Source of the DNA: Nitrososphaeraceae archaeon
GTDB lineage: Archaea; Thermoproteota; Nitrososphaeria; Nitrososphaerales; Nitrososphaeraceae
Direction: 5' to 3'
DNA length: 15,968 nt
NCBI GenBank assembly: GCA_025922735.1
Contig: JAICHI010000007.1
Span: forward strand, 1-15,968
The notes under the pieces are model-generated. The model saw nothing but the letters and a program-made list of their open reading frames with translations, ran no database searches and was not told where the DNA came from. Position numbers and translations under genes: made by a program. Below, piece by piece: positions 6,872 to 13,775 of this stretch; position 1 is the stretch's first letter, and each line of letters starts with the position of its first letter.

Positions 6872-7447
6872 ATGTCAAGCGTCAGAATCAATGAGAGTCC
6901 TAATCACTTTATGGTGCTGGATGCCATTGGACGGGGACTAAAGTCTTTTGACAAAATTGCCAAGGTTACCAGGCTGGACAAGGCCCAAGTTGAGCTAATC
7001 CTAAATGATCTGATTGAACAAAGGCTTGTTATTCGCACTGAAAAGAAGGGCTTGTTTGCAAGAAAGATAGAGCTGACCCTCAGCCACACTGGGCTTCAGC
7101 TGCTCAATTCCAAAAAGCAGGAACTAGAGAAGCAAATGCAGCAGATCCAACAATGGCAAAGCAGTGGCCAGACGCAGCAGCTTCAAAGCTACATGGACGA
7201 TAACCGTATGTGGATGCCGATGATGTTGTTCTCCGGTATCATGAACGCCGTGTTCTTTATGTCCATGATATCGATGTTGGGGATGGCAATGAGTCCTGCC
7301 GAGAGTGATCTTGCAGGCGGCGAAGGGGCTGGAACAGCCGCAGATTCAGGCGAATCCGCAGGAGCCGAAGACAGCGGTGCTGCAGCAGACAGTGGTGGTG
7401 GCGCTGATTTCGGCGGCGACTTTGGTGGTGGAGATTTTAGCTTCTAG
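6872..7447 (+). CDS. Winged-helix protein with a membrane segment and Gly-rich tail
   Basis: Taken from the ATG at 6872 the protein has 191 residues. Residues about 10-80 form a winged helix: a helix-turn-helix near FDKIAKVTRLDKAQVELILN, then a basic wing (RTEKKGLFARKIELTLS). A Gln-rich coiled segment follows (about 80-110), then a Met-rich hydrophobic span (about 115-140) that should cross the membrane once. The tail is low-complexity and rich in Ala, Ser, Asp and Gly, ending GGDFGGGDFSF. A winged helix tied to the membrane suggests a sensor or membrane-tethered regulator, but the family is not recognised. A longer form from GTG 6815 is possible. Its last 11 bases overlap the 3' end of the convergent znuB-like gene. 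Confidence 0.72.
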   Translation: MSSVRINESPNHFMVLDAIGRGLKSFDKIAKVTRLDKAQVELILNDLIEQRLVIRTEKKGLFARKIELTLSHTGLQLLNSKKQELEKQMQQIQQWQSSGQTQQLQSYMDDNRMWMPMMLFSGIMNAVFFMSMISMLGMAMSPAESDLAGGEGAGTAADSGESAGAEDSGAAADSGGGADFGGDFGGGDFSF

Positions 7448-8282
7448 CCTCTTCCAATTTTTTGACTATTTGCTTCTTTTTTGAATAATGCCTAGCTGCA
7501 AGCACAGTCAGAAACACTGCAGTTGAGACAAGCACTATTGTTCCTGCAGGCGCCAGATTTGCAGCATATGAAATTGCGATACCTATCACTACTGAAAATA
7601 TTGATAGTGACACCGATATGAGCGCCGTTTTCTTGAATCCTTTGTTAAACAAGAGTGCAGTGACATTTGGGATCACCAAAAGTGACGAGACAAGTAAGAT
7701 CCCCACAAGCCTCATCGATACAATGACTGCCACACTTGCAAGAATTATGAAAAGGTAGTTTAGCTTTGAAATTGGCAGGCCGCTAACCCGCGCCTGCTCT
7801 TCATCAAAGGTAATGTACATCAGTTGCCGATAGAGCAGGATGATTATGGACAGAATTATGCCAGTCATTGCCAGTATCGCAAGGGTGTCCTCTACGCTGA
7901 CAAGCATGATACTTCCAAACAAAAAGCTGAATAGGTCAAGCGTGAACCCTCCTGATAGGCTTATGAGCAGTATGCCAAGCGCAAGACCTGACGAAAGCAA
8001 TATGGCGACAGTCGCATCCGCCGGTATCTTGGCATACTGACGTAACTTTGTGATTCCCACCGCTCCTAGTATTGAAAGCGTTAGACCAGTCCAAAGAGGA
8101 TAAATGTTAGTAGCAAGCCCTATTGCTATGCCTCCAAACGCAGCGTGAGAAAGCGCATCTCCAAAGAGCGAGTTGCGTCTTAGTACAAGAAACAACCCGA
8201 TCACCGATGATGTTATCGCCACTGAAATGCCAGCAATGAGAGCGCGCTGCATGAACCCAAATTCTAAAACTTCCAGAATCAT
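7437..8282 (-). CDS. znuB: Metal ABC transporter permease, ZnuB/MntB-like (ABC-3 family)
   Basis: This is the membrane-embedded channel of a zinc/manganese-type importer. The 281 residues are strongly hydrophobic with about eight membrane segments. Residues 41-47, GDALSHA, and the following FGGIAIG match the conserved GDALSHAxLPGI region of ABC-3 permeases. The cytoplasmic loop ITFDEEQARVSGL is the usual site that couples to the ATPase. The C-terminus is basic (RHYSKKKQIVKKLEEARS). It is the last gene of the minus-strand operon, 10 nt after the ATPase gene. Zn versus Mn cannot be settled from the permease alone. Confidence 0.9.
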   Translation of the reverse strand: MILEVLEFGFMQRALIAGISVAITSSVIGLFLVLRRNSLFGDALSHAAFGGIAIGLATNIYPLWTGLTLSILGAVGITKLRQYAKIPADATVAILLSSGLALGILLISLSGGFTLDLFSFLFGSIMLVSVEDTLAILAMTGIILSIIILLYRQLMYITFDEEQARVSGLPISKLNYLFIILASVAVIVSMRLVGILLVSSLLVIPNVTALLFNKGFKKTALISVSLSIFSVVIGIAISYAANLAPAGTIVLVSTAVFLTVLAARHYSKKKQIVKKLEEARS

Positions 8283-8292
8283 TTATTATCTC

Positions 8293-9039
8293 TCATCCCC
8301 TGTGAGTGTGGTTGTGCAGGTGCATGTGAGCCTGCATGCTCGATTCTGAATATGCCTTGAGGAGATCCGGATTTTCAAAGAATTCGTATGTCTTGCCGTG
8401 GAAGAACATTGAGCGGTTGATGCATGCCACGCTGGTGGCAAACCTGTTAACTGCATCAAGGTCGTGCGATGCCCAAATTATGGTGATCTTGTTCTCCTGA
8501 TTCAGCTTTTCCAAAAGCGAATAAAACTTGTTTTGCATTTCAAGATCGATGCCTGTCACTGGCTCGTCTAGTATCAAGAGCTTGGGGTTGTTCACCATCG
8601 CCTTTGCTATCAATACGCGCTGTTGCTGGCCGCCAGACAGCTCGCCCACTCTACGATCCTTTTGTGCAAGCAGACCTACAGTTTCAAGTGCCAAAGCTAT
8701 TTTCTCTTTAGATGTTTTATCCGTGATGGTGATTCCAAGCGACACAATTTCTTCAACTGTTGCAGGGAAGTTTTGCTCAATTGTTTTCTTTTGCTGTATG
8801 TATCCTATGCTTTTGAAGACTTTATTGTTCTTCTTTTTGATGTCCTCTCCAAGAATTTTTATTGTGCCTGTATAGTCGTCAAGCAGACCTAGCATACAGC
8901 TGAAAAGCGTAGTCTTGCCTGCACCGTTTGGGCCTATTATTCCAAGTATGTCTCCCTCATCAATTGTAAACGAGATGTTATCCAGAACCAAGTTACCAGA
9001 ATATGCATATGAGAGCCTGTCGATCTCGACTATCTGCAT
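8293..9039 (-). CDS. znuC: Metal ABC transporter ATPase, ZnuC-like, with His-rich tail
   Basis: This ATPase powers the metal importer. Its 248 residues hold Walker A GPNGAGKT (36-43), Q-loop Gln82, signature LSGGQQQR (134-141), Walker B LLILDEP (154-160) and H-loop His192. The last eleven residues contain five alternating histidines (His238, 240, 242, 244, 246), a likely metal-binding tail, which supports transition-metal transport and perhaps feedback on uptake. The ATG lies inside the end of the binding-protein gene (10-bp overlap), so translation is probably coupled. The whole protein looks intact. Confidence 0.92.
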   Translation of the reverse strand: MQIVEIDRLSYAYSGNLVLDNISFTIDEGDILGIIGPNGAGKTTLFSCMLGLLDDYTGTIKILGEDIKKKNNKVFKSIGYIQQKKTIEQNFPATVEEIVSLGITITDKTSKEKIALALETVGLLAQKDRRVGELSGGQQQRVLIAKAMVNNPKLLILDEPVTGIDLEMQNKFYSLLEKLNQENKITIIWASHDLDAVNRFATSVACINRSMFFHGKTYEFFENPDLLKAYSESSMQAHMHLHNHTHRG

Positions 9040-9980
9040 TCTAGACCCTCCTTCAGATTTGCAATATTTTGCTTCATCTTGTCAATATATCTGATGCCTG
9101 CTGCCTGTTCCTCATTGCCAATACCTTCAATTGGGCTTAGCACTAGCACTTTGCCATTTGGGATCTCGTTGGCAATTGTATCTGCAAGCCTGCTGTCAAT
9201 CAAATCTTCTGAATAAATGATATTAATGCCAAACCCGTTTGCAAGCTCAATTATCTGCTGTATCGTTTGCGGCAATATTTCCCCCTCCGGCGAAACACCA
9301 TGTATGCTGTGCTGCCTCAGGCCATACCTTTCTGAAAAGTGAGTAAATGCATCGTGAAATGCTATAAAGTCTGATTTGTTACAGTCAGCAAGCTCTGACC
9401 TGATAAAGGCATCAAGCGAGTCAAGCTCTGCGGTAAATCTGTCAGCATTTTGATTGTAATAATCTGTGTTGGCTGGGTCTGAGCTGGCCATCACATCGCG
9501 GATCTTGTCTATCTGATGCTTTGCAAGCATTGGGTCTAGCCAGATGTGAGGATTAACTCCACCACCACCAGCATCTTCGTGCCCCTGCTCATCATCACCC
9601 GCTTCATTTTCTTCTCTATAATTAAATTCGATCCCTTCGCTAGTGTTAGCAACAACTTTGGCTTGCATGTCATCTGCCCATCTTTCAAAACCTGCACCAT
9701 TGATGACCAACACATCGGCTGCGCGTCCTCTTGAAACATCCTCTGCTGTGGGCTCCCAGTCATGTGGCTCTACACCAGCCGGGACAAGGCTTGACACTTC
9801 TGCCCTGTCGCCAACAACCCTGGAAGCAAATTCGTAAAGTGGGTAAAAGGATGCAACAACTGTGATCTTTTCCTGTTCTTCTCTATCTTGCAGAGCTGGT
9901 CTGCCAGTATATACCGTGGTAATCATCGCAAGTGGGATTAATGTGGCAATGGCTGCGAGAGCTACTCTGCTCTGATTCAT
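9030..9980 (-). CDS. znuA: Metal ABC transporter substrate-binding lipoprotein-like protein, ZnuA/TroA family
   Basis: The 316-residue protein captures metal outside the cell and hands it to the permease. Residues about 7-25 are a hydrophobic signal-anchor; there is no lipobox Cys. The cluster-9 binding fold shows His73 (GVEPHDWEPT), His145 (NPHIWLDP) and His209 (AFHDAFTHF), the three His ligands typical of ZnuA/TroA. The loop between the first two ligands (residues about 123-141) is rich in Glu, Asp and Gly with one His, a shorter acidic version of the His-rich loop of bacterial ZnuA. It is the first gene of the operon, divergent from the NikR-like gene. The start at 9980 is supported by a TATA-like box at the right distance. 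Confidence 0.92.
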   Translation of the reverse strand: MNQSRVALAAIATLIPLAMITTVYTGRPALQDREEQEKITVVASFYPLYEFASRVVGDRAEVSSLVPAGVEPHDWEPTAEDVSRGRAADVLVINGAGFERWADDMQAKVVANTSEGIEFNYREENEAGDDEQGHEDAGGGGVNPHIWLDPMLAKHQIDKIRDVMASSDPANTDYYNQNADRFTAELDSLDAFIRSELADCNKSDFIAFHDAFTHFSERYGLRQHSIHGVSPEGEILPQTIQQIIELANGFGINIIYSEDLIDSRLADTIANEIPNGKVLVLSPIEGIGNEEQAAGIRYIDKMKQNIANLKEGLECR

Positions 9981-9995
9981 CCTATTATTTTCACA

Positions 9996-10027
9996 TGTTA
10001 TTAAAGATATATACCTTTGTTATTAAA
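9996..10027 (+). promoter_or_regulatory. Two TGTTATTAAA repeats flanking the importer promoter, candidate operator
   Basis: TGTTATTAAA occurs at 9996-10005 and again at 10018-10027, 22 bp apart (about two helical turns), with the importer's TATA-like box between them. A protein bound to both would cover the promoter. The neighbouring NikR-like protein is the obvious candidate, since family members bind as tetramers to two separated half-sites, although known NikR sites are usually inverted. Binding is inferred only. Confidence 0.4.
10007..10013 (-). promoter_or_regulatory. TATA-like box of the znuACB-like operon
   Basis: On the minus strand TATATAT lies 27-33 nt upstream of the znuA-like start codon (A at 9980). 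It fits a leaderless archaeal promoter. The two TGTTATTAAA direct repeats flank it. Confidence 0.55.
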
Positions 10028-10040
10028 AAATATGGAAGCC

Positions 10041-10050
10041 CTTATAAATA
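10041..10050 (+). promoter_or_regulatory. TATA-like box of the NikR-like gene
   Basis: CTTATAAATA sits 25-34 nt before the TTG at 10075. This is the expected distance for a leaderless mRNA and supports the unusual TTG start. Confidence 0.55.
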
Positions 10051-10074
10051 ACTTAATAATAATAATACATCACA

Positions 10075-10458
10075 TTGGCGATAGTTAGTATTTCACTTAA
10101 TACTGATATCTTGACAGAGATAGACAAGTTGCAGAAAGCACTTGGCTTTTCTGGCAGATCTGAGATTGTAAGAGCCGGCATCAGAAATCTTCTGGCAGAA
10201 GAGAAGGACAGGCAGGATTTGTATGGAGAGCTCTTTGCGGTCCTTTTGGCAATACACGATGAAAAATCAGACGAACAGGTGACAGAAATGCGGCACGATT
10301 ATGACAAACTGATCACTACCCATATACACAACAAGATAGACCGAGACCGATGCCTTGAAATATTCCTGCTAAAAGGCGAAGCTGCAGAGATAAAGGACAT
10401 GACTAAAAAATTCCAGTCAAACAAAAAGATGGATCATGTAAAGCTGATTTCAATGTAA
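10075..10458 (+). CDS. NikR-family metal-responsive regulator with altered metal site
   Basis: This 127-residue protein has the two parts of NikR. An N-terminal ribbon-helix-helix DNA-binding domain spans residues about 2-42 (VSISLNTDILTEIDKLQKAL, then SGRSEIVRAGIRNLL). A C-terminal ACT-like domain starts at GELFAVLLAIHDEK. Aligned without gaps to E. coli NikR, His74, His85 and Cys93 match the Ni ligands His76, His87 and Cys95, but the fourth ligand His89 is replaced by Lys87. An extra His83 lies nearby. Metal specificity may therefore differ from nickel. The start is TTG (no ATG available; box at -25 to -34). It is divergent from a zinc-type importer, which it probably controls. The glycosyltransferase follows after 30 nt. 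Confidence 0.85.
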   Translation: MAIVSISLNTDILTEIDKLQKALGFSGRSEIVRAGIRNLLAEEKDRQDLYGELFAVLLAIHDEKSDEQVTEMRHDYDKLITTHIHNKIDRDRCLEIFLLKGEAAEIKDMTKKFQSNKKMDHVKLISM

Positions 10459-10467
10459 TGTAATAGC

Positions 10468-10485
10468 GGGATAATCGGGATAATC
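10468..10485 (+). repeat. Tandem GGGATAATC x2 just before the glycosyltransferase start
   Basis: GGGATAATC is repeated head-to-tail and followed by CCC, so the second copy also forms an imperfect inverted repeat, GGGATAATCCC. It lies 3 nt before the ATG at 10489, in the short gap after the NikR-like gene. It could be an operator or a structured leader; no clear evidence for either. Confidence 0.5.
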
Positions 10486-10488
10486 CCC

Positions 10489-11499
10489 ATGATCACTTTT
10501 TTCACAAGCCCAATTGGGCTTGGCCACGCAACTCGCGACATTGCCATCGCAGAAGAACTGAAAACTGACATCCTGTTTGCAAGTGGTGAAGGCGCATCAA
10601 TTCTGATCGCAAGAAAAGGGTTCAAGGCCCTCGACGTTTACAAGCCTGAGGGATTCATTGTCGAATCTGGGCAGCTTCAACATGTATTCAAGTGGCTCCT
10701 ACAATACTACCTGTACTACAAGAAGTGCAAGAAGATTGCAAAGGAAATTCTGGAAAAGCGCAATGGATTGATAATAAGCGATGAGGACTTTGCCTCGATT
10801 GCAGTCGCCAAGAAGATGGGTCAAAGGCGCGTGCTGATAACCGATATTACCGAAAGTCATTTTACAACTGGCCTTGCGTCAGTAATAGAGAAGAAGATGA
10901 ACAAGTCGATGCATAATATTATGCAGACATGCGACTGTGTCATCATTCCTGAGCTTGGAGACGACAGGGACAACATCCGCTATGTTGGCCCTATAGTAAG
11001 GCGGGCTAGCGCCGATCGCAACACGCTACGCAAACGATTTTGTTTTGAGAAAAACACAATACTTGTCAGCGGTGGAGGAACCGATGCAGGCAAATACTTG
11101 GTTCAAAAGGCAATAGAGGTGCACCGCCAACTTCAAAGCAAGCTAGATTCTGAACTCATAATTGTGTCTGGTCCTTCACTCAAACTGCCTGATTCACCGG
11201 AGTATCGTAACCTTGGCTTTGTCAATAACATGCATGATCTAACTTACGCTGCTGATCTCGTAATATCGCTTGCTGGCAGATCAACAATGGATGAGTCAAT
11301 GGCATATGGAACGCCTGGAATTTTTATACCAATAAAGAACCACTTTGAGCAGGAGCAGAATGCAGCACGCTTTGGCTTCACGTATGAAGACATTTTTCGA
11401 CTCGAGCACCTGATCAAAGAAAAGATCGGATGTAGAAGCAATGCAGCGGACATGAAGGGTGCCGCAAGAGCGGCGAAAATTATTTCTATGCTTGTGTGA
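10489..11499 (+). CDS. MurG/GT28-like glycosyltransferase (GT-B fold), substrate unknown
   Basis: The 336-residue protein has the two Rossmann-like halves of a GT-B glycosyltransferase. The N-terminal motif G10-L-G-H13-A-T-R16 matches the GxGHxxR pattern of archaeal and bacterial GT28-like enzymes, which bind a sugar acceptor. The C-terminal half has VSGGGTDAG (193-201) and the nucleotide-sugar donor region AGRSTMDE with the following YGTPGIFIP (262-281), then KNHFEQEQN. No signal peptide or membrane segment is seen, so it acts in the cytoplasm or at the inner membrane face. It probably adds a sugar to a lipid, protein or polymer of the cell surface; the substrate cannot be told. It is likely co-transcribed with the NikR-like gene, although a metal-related role is not implied. 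Confidence 0.82.
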   Translation: MITFFTSPIGLGHATRDIAIAEELKTDILFASGEGASILIARKGFKALDVYKPEGFIVESGQLQHVFKWLLQYYLYYKKCKKIAKEILEKRNGLIISDEDFASIAVAKKMGQRRVLITDITESHFTTGLASVIEKKMNKSMHNIMQTCDCVIIPELGDDRDNIRYVGPIVRRASADRNTLRKRFCFEKNTILVSGGGTDAGKYLVQKAIEVHRQLQSKLDSELIIVSGPSLKLPDSPEYRNLGFVNNMHDLTYAADLVISLAGRSTMDESMAYGTPGIFIPIKNHFEQEQNAARFGFTYEDIFRLEHLIKEKIGCRSNAADMKGAARAAKIISMLV

Positions 11500-11648
11500 T
11501 TTATATAATTGGTGAATAATTTTTGTATTAAGGAAGATTGAAATATATATAGCATTTCCATCGAAGCTTGCAATTTCTTTGAATTATGAATTCAGTAAGC
11601 TGCTTCATTATTGCTCTGTTTCTATCTTTGGTTTTATAGTCATTCGCT

Positions 11649-11704
11649 GGTTAAATAATATATAACTCAAAGGTAGAGATTGTCTGTATATATTATATCT
11701 TGTA
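11649..11704 (+). promoter_or_regulatory. AT-rich promoter region of nadE
   Basis: The 249-bp gap before nadE contains several TATA-like strings (TTAAATAATATATAA near 11651-11665 and TATATATTATATCT near 11687-11700). They lie about 50-100 nt before the ATG, so nadE would have a leader of roughly 20-70 nt rather than a leaderless start, unless the true start is downstream. Which box is used cannot be decided. Confidence 0.35.
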
Positions 11705-11748
11705 TATGTTCTGTTGACCAAACCTGAGCATCGTTATCGATTATCTGG

Positions 11749-12603
11749 ATGCAAGCTAAAAATAAATCTCTGATAGAGGGTATTAATAGTTCTACGCATC
11801 TGATTCATAGCAGTGTGAAGCCAAGCGCGCTTGAAGAACTACTTGGTCAGGATTACAAGAAGATATCAAAAAAAATAGAGAAGTTCATCTCTGCCTATAT
11901 TTCGAAAAGCTCTGCAAAGGGGTTGGTAATAGGACTGAGCGGCGGTCTTGATTCGTCTGTCGCTCTGAAATTAAGTGTAAATGCACTTGGGCGATCAAAC
12001 GTGCTTGGCCTTGTTATGCCAAGCGACACTACTCCAAGAGAGGATACCACTCATGCAATAGATCTGGCTAAGGATCTTAGTATAATCTACCACATTATTG
12101 ACATCCATCCACTAATCCAAAAATTTGAAGAGATTCTGCCAGAGGACAAGGAGGCAAGAGGAAACCTGATGGCAAGAATTCGCATGAGCCTTCTATATTA
12201 TTATGCGGGGATAAATGGCTATCTTGTGGTGGGCACCTCAGACAAGAGTGAAGTCCAAATTGGGTATTTTAGTAAATTTGGAGATGGAGCCGCAGATATT
12301 ATGCCAATTGCTGGATTGTATAAGACACAGGTGAGGGCTCTTGCACAATATTTGGGTATTCCTGCAGCAATAGTTCAAAAAAAGAGCAGCCCCCGGCTCT
12401 GGAAAAATCATCTTGCAGAAGAAGAGATAGGGATGGATTATGAAATGATAGACCCGATATTGTACTTGCTAGTTGACAAAAAAATAAAGCTAAAAGATGT
12501 TACAAGAAAGCTGGGAGTGCCTACAAAGCATGTCAATAAGGTCAAGGACATGATAGAAAAAAGCTTACACAAGCGCAGACCTGCTGCTATCGTCTCTCTA
12601 TGA
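11749..12603 (+). CDS. nadE: NH3-dependent NAD+ synthetase
   Basis: This enzyme converts nicotinate adenine dinucleotide to NAD+ with ATP and ammonia, the last step of NAD synthesis. The 284 residues show the PP-loop SGGLDSS (64-70) that binds ATP pyrophosphate, the acceptor-site segments RIRMSLLYYYAG and GTSDKSE, and the conserved YFSKFGDGAADIMPIAGLYK region. The P2-like loop KKSSPRLW and EEEIGMDYEMID follow. There is no glutaminase domain, so it must use free ammonia, reasonable for an ammonia-oxidising archaeon. The first 40 or so residues are an extension compared with typical NadE starts; GTG at about 11815 is an alternative start. It stands alone in AT-rich DNA. Confidence 0.93.
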   Translation: MQAKNKSLIEGINSSTHLIHSSVKPSALEELLGQDYKKISKKIEKFISAYISKSSAKGLVIGLSGGLDSSVALKLSVNALGRSNVLGLVMPSDTTPREDTTHAIDLAKDLSIIYHIIDIHPLIQKFEEILPEDKEARGNLMARIRMSLLYYYAGINGYLVVGTSDKSEVQIGYFSKFGDGAADIMPIAGLYKTQVRALAQYLGIPAAIVQKKSSPRLWKNHLAEEEIGMDYEMIDPILYLLVDKKIKLKDVTRKLGVPTKHVNKVKDMIEKSLHKRRPAAIVSL

Positions 12604-13106
12604 CCTTCTGTTATTGGTTAGATGTTCGATGTTATACCCTAATTCCGTACTTGAAAAGTCTCCTCAGTTGCTCTCTCATTTGCGCTATTATACTTAGATA
12701 TTGGATATCGTACCCTCATATGAGAGTTCAAGTCAAACAAGTTGGCTTGTATTGTAGAGCTCAGAAGATGCACACTTTACAGTCATGTTATTTCTCTGAT
12801 GGGAGATTCTGTATAATGCTCCGTGATCAAGTCGACTGATACTACCAAACGCTTGAGGGGTATGCAGTGGGTACCTTTGAGTCACGTAGTAAAGGCTAGT
12901 AGGACTAAAGTGGGGTCTACTGTGTGACTCCCGAGCCTACGGCTATGAAATAAAGACATTTGCAATTAGCAGTTTGAAAACTATTCATGAAGATCTTCGG
13001 TAAGAGATGAGGCATAATAAGGAAAAATTAATGCAAGCGCTATTTCGTCCAGGATTGGAACTTCTCTTAATATTGTTGCCAAATTTACCTTTGCTCTTAT
13101 ACTCTA
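12604..13106. other. 503-bp spacer with reading-frame debris
   Basis: No intact gene is convincing. The plus frame overlapping the nadE stop (12600-12839, 79 codons) is Cys-rich, has no recognisable motif, and runs on after its stop as the coding-looking YYQTLEGYAVGTFESRSKG before further stops. An overlapping frame gives GMQWVPLSHVVKASRTKVG, while on the minus strand an ATG near 12722 opens only 25 codons. The palindrome CTCATATGAG lies at 12715-12724. A set of nested stems at 12879-12944 is listed separately. Together this looks like decayed coding sequence. Confidence 0.5.
12879..12944 (+). ncRNA. Candidate structured element with nested stems
   Basis: Outer stem GAGTCAC (12879-12885) pairs perfectly with GTGACTC (12924-12930). 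Inside it, GTAG-G-AC (12899-12905) pairs with GTCTAC (12915-12920) with one bulged G. A small perfect hairpin AGCC-TAC-GGCT (12934-12944) follows directly. No known RNA family is recognised and no promoter is evident. It may be a regulatory RNA, a recombination site remnant, or chance. Confidence 0.25.
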
Positions 13107-13265
13107 TTAAATATGCTCTGACTCTCTCACCGTATTTGTTGATGGTAATTCGTATCTGATAATTCTAGTATGACCTGTCAGCATCTTGTGTGCTCTAATG
13201 TGTGAATCAAAGGCGAAAACTAACTGGCAATGTTTACATACCCACATAGATTCCCTATCTTTCAT
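13107..13265 (-). CDS. Small C2H2 zinc-finger protein
   Basis: Taken from the ATG at 13265 the protein has 52 residues and one classical C2H2 finger of spacing C-x2-C-x12-H-x5-H (first Cys in MWVCKHC, last His in KMLTGH). Single-finger mini-proteins of this sort are common in Thaumarchaeota and are presumed to bind nucleic acid or other proteins. A longer frame begins at 13289 (MGEDRIGWMKD), but a TATA-like box TTTTTAAA at 13289-13296 on the minus strand lies 24-31 nt before the 13265 start, which favours the shorter form. A perfect palindrome at 13298-13311 sits just outside the TATA-like box. It is surrounded by decayed sequence. Its target is unknown. Confidence 0.72.
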   Translation of the reverse strand: MKDRESMWVCKHCQLVFAFDSHIRAHKMLTGHTRIIRYELPSTNTVRESEHI

Positions 13266-13288
13266 CCATCCTATTCTATCTTCACCCA

Positions 13289-13296
13289 TTTAAAAA
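13289..13296 (-). promoter_or_regulatory. TATA-like box of the C2H2 zinc-finger gene
   Basis: TTTTTAAA (minus strand) lies 24-31 nt upstream of the ATG at 13265. It would sit inside the longer frame that begins at 13289, so it argues for the shorter start. Confidence 0.45.
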
Positions 13297-13297
13297 C

Positions 13298-13311
13298 AGT
13301 GACAAGTCACT
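13298..13311 (-). promoter_or_regulatory. Perfect palindrome AGTGACAAGTCACT, candidate operator
   Basis: Six-base arms AGTGAC/GTCACT are separated by two bases, directly upstream of the TATA-like box of the zinc-finger gene, at the position where a factor could either help or block TFB/TBP. Its symmetry suggests a dimeric protein. Binding is inferred. Confidence 0.4.
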
Positions 13312-13391
13312 TTGGAAGAACAACGAGCTGCATAAAACAATCTGTAGCCGAGTAAGATTTGCCATACTGCTAAATTTTCTAGTGGTCGCTA

Positions 13392-13757
13392 ATGATCCCA
13401 AGGAAGAAATTTGTCAATGGCCAAGGCGTTTTCAAATCTAGATAGCAAAGAAAGAGGTAATACTTCATAAAGGCCGCGTTATATCTATTCCTTTCACGCT
13501 ACTATCGGTGCGGTATCCTCTTCCTCGTCAATTTACGACTCTACTGCAGAAGTAGTCATTCAAGAAATGATTGATGGATGCCAAAGAAGTATTGACGAAC
13601 AATACAACAACAGTATGTCGCAAACGAGTATCTGAGAAAGAAAATGAAGACTCTACAAGATGCATCTAGTGACGTAGATGAATTGGAACAACTCTTTAAA
13701 GCGAAAGAATGGGAAAATGAGAAAGCGACGTATATTGAAGACACCAAAGAAAGTTGA
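13392..13757 (+). pseudogene. Frameshifted small-protein remnant, family not recognised
   Basis: Coding-looking segments follow one another in changing frames. The first is MIPRKKFVNGQGVFKS, stopped at 13443-13445. The next is IAKKEVILHKGRVISIP. The third is TIGAVSSSSSIYDSTAEVV followed by IQEMIDGCQRSIDEQYNN, stopped at 13633-13635. The last is QYVANEYLRKKMKTLQDASS, continuing through DVDELEQLFKAKEWENEK to TGA at 13755-13757. Joined, they would give about 115 residues with an acidic, probably helical C-terminal half. At least three frame breaks are needed, so it is a decayed gene if real. An Arg/Lys/Glu-rich AT-coded style differs from the neighbouring core genes. Confidence 0.4.
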
Positions 13758-13775
13758 TTACAGAGAGAACTTCTA

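Noticed and set aside
12600..12839. 79-codon frame overlapping the nadE stop by ATGA
   Set aside because: The overlap looks like translational coupling, but the product is Cys/Tyr/Leu-rich with no motif and the frame sits in debris. It was kept only in the spacer note.
13031..13159. 42-codon hydrophobic plus-strand frame (MQALFRPGLELLLILLP start)
   Set aside because: It overlaps the 3' end of the better supported zinc-finger gene on the other strand and has no clear promoter; probably chance.
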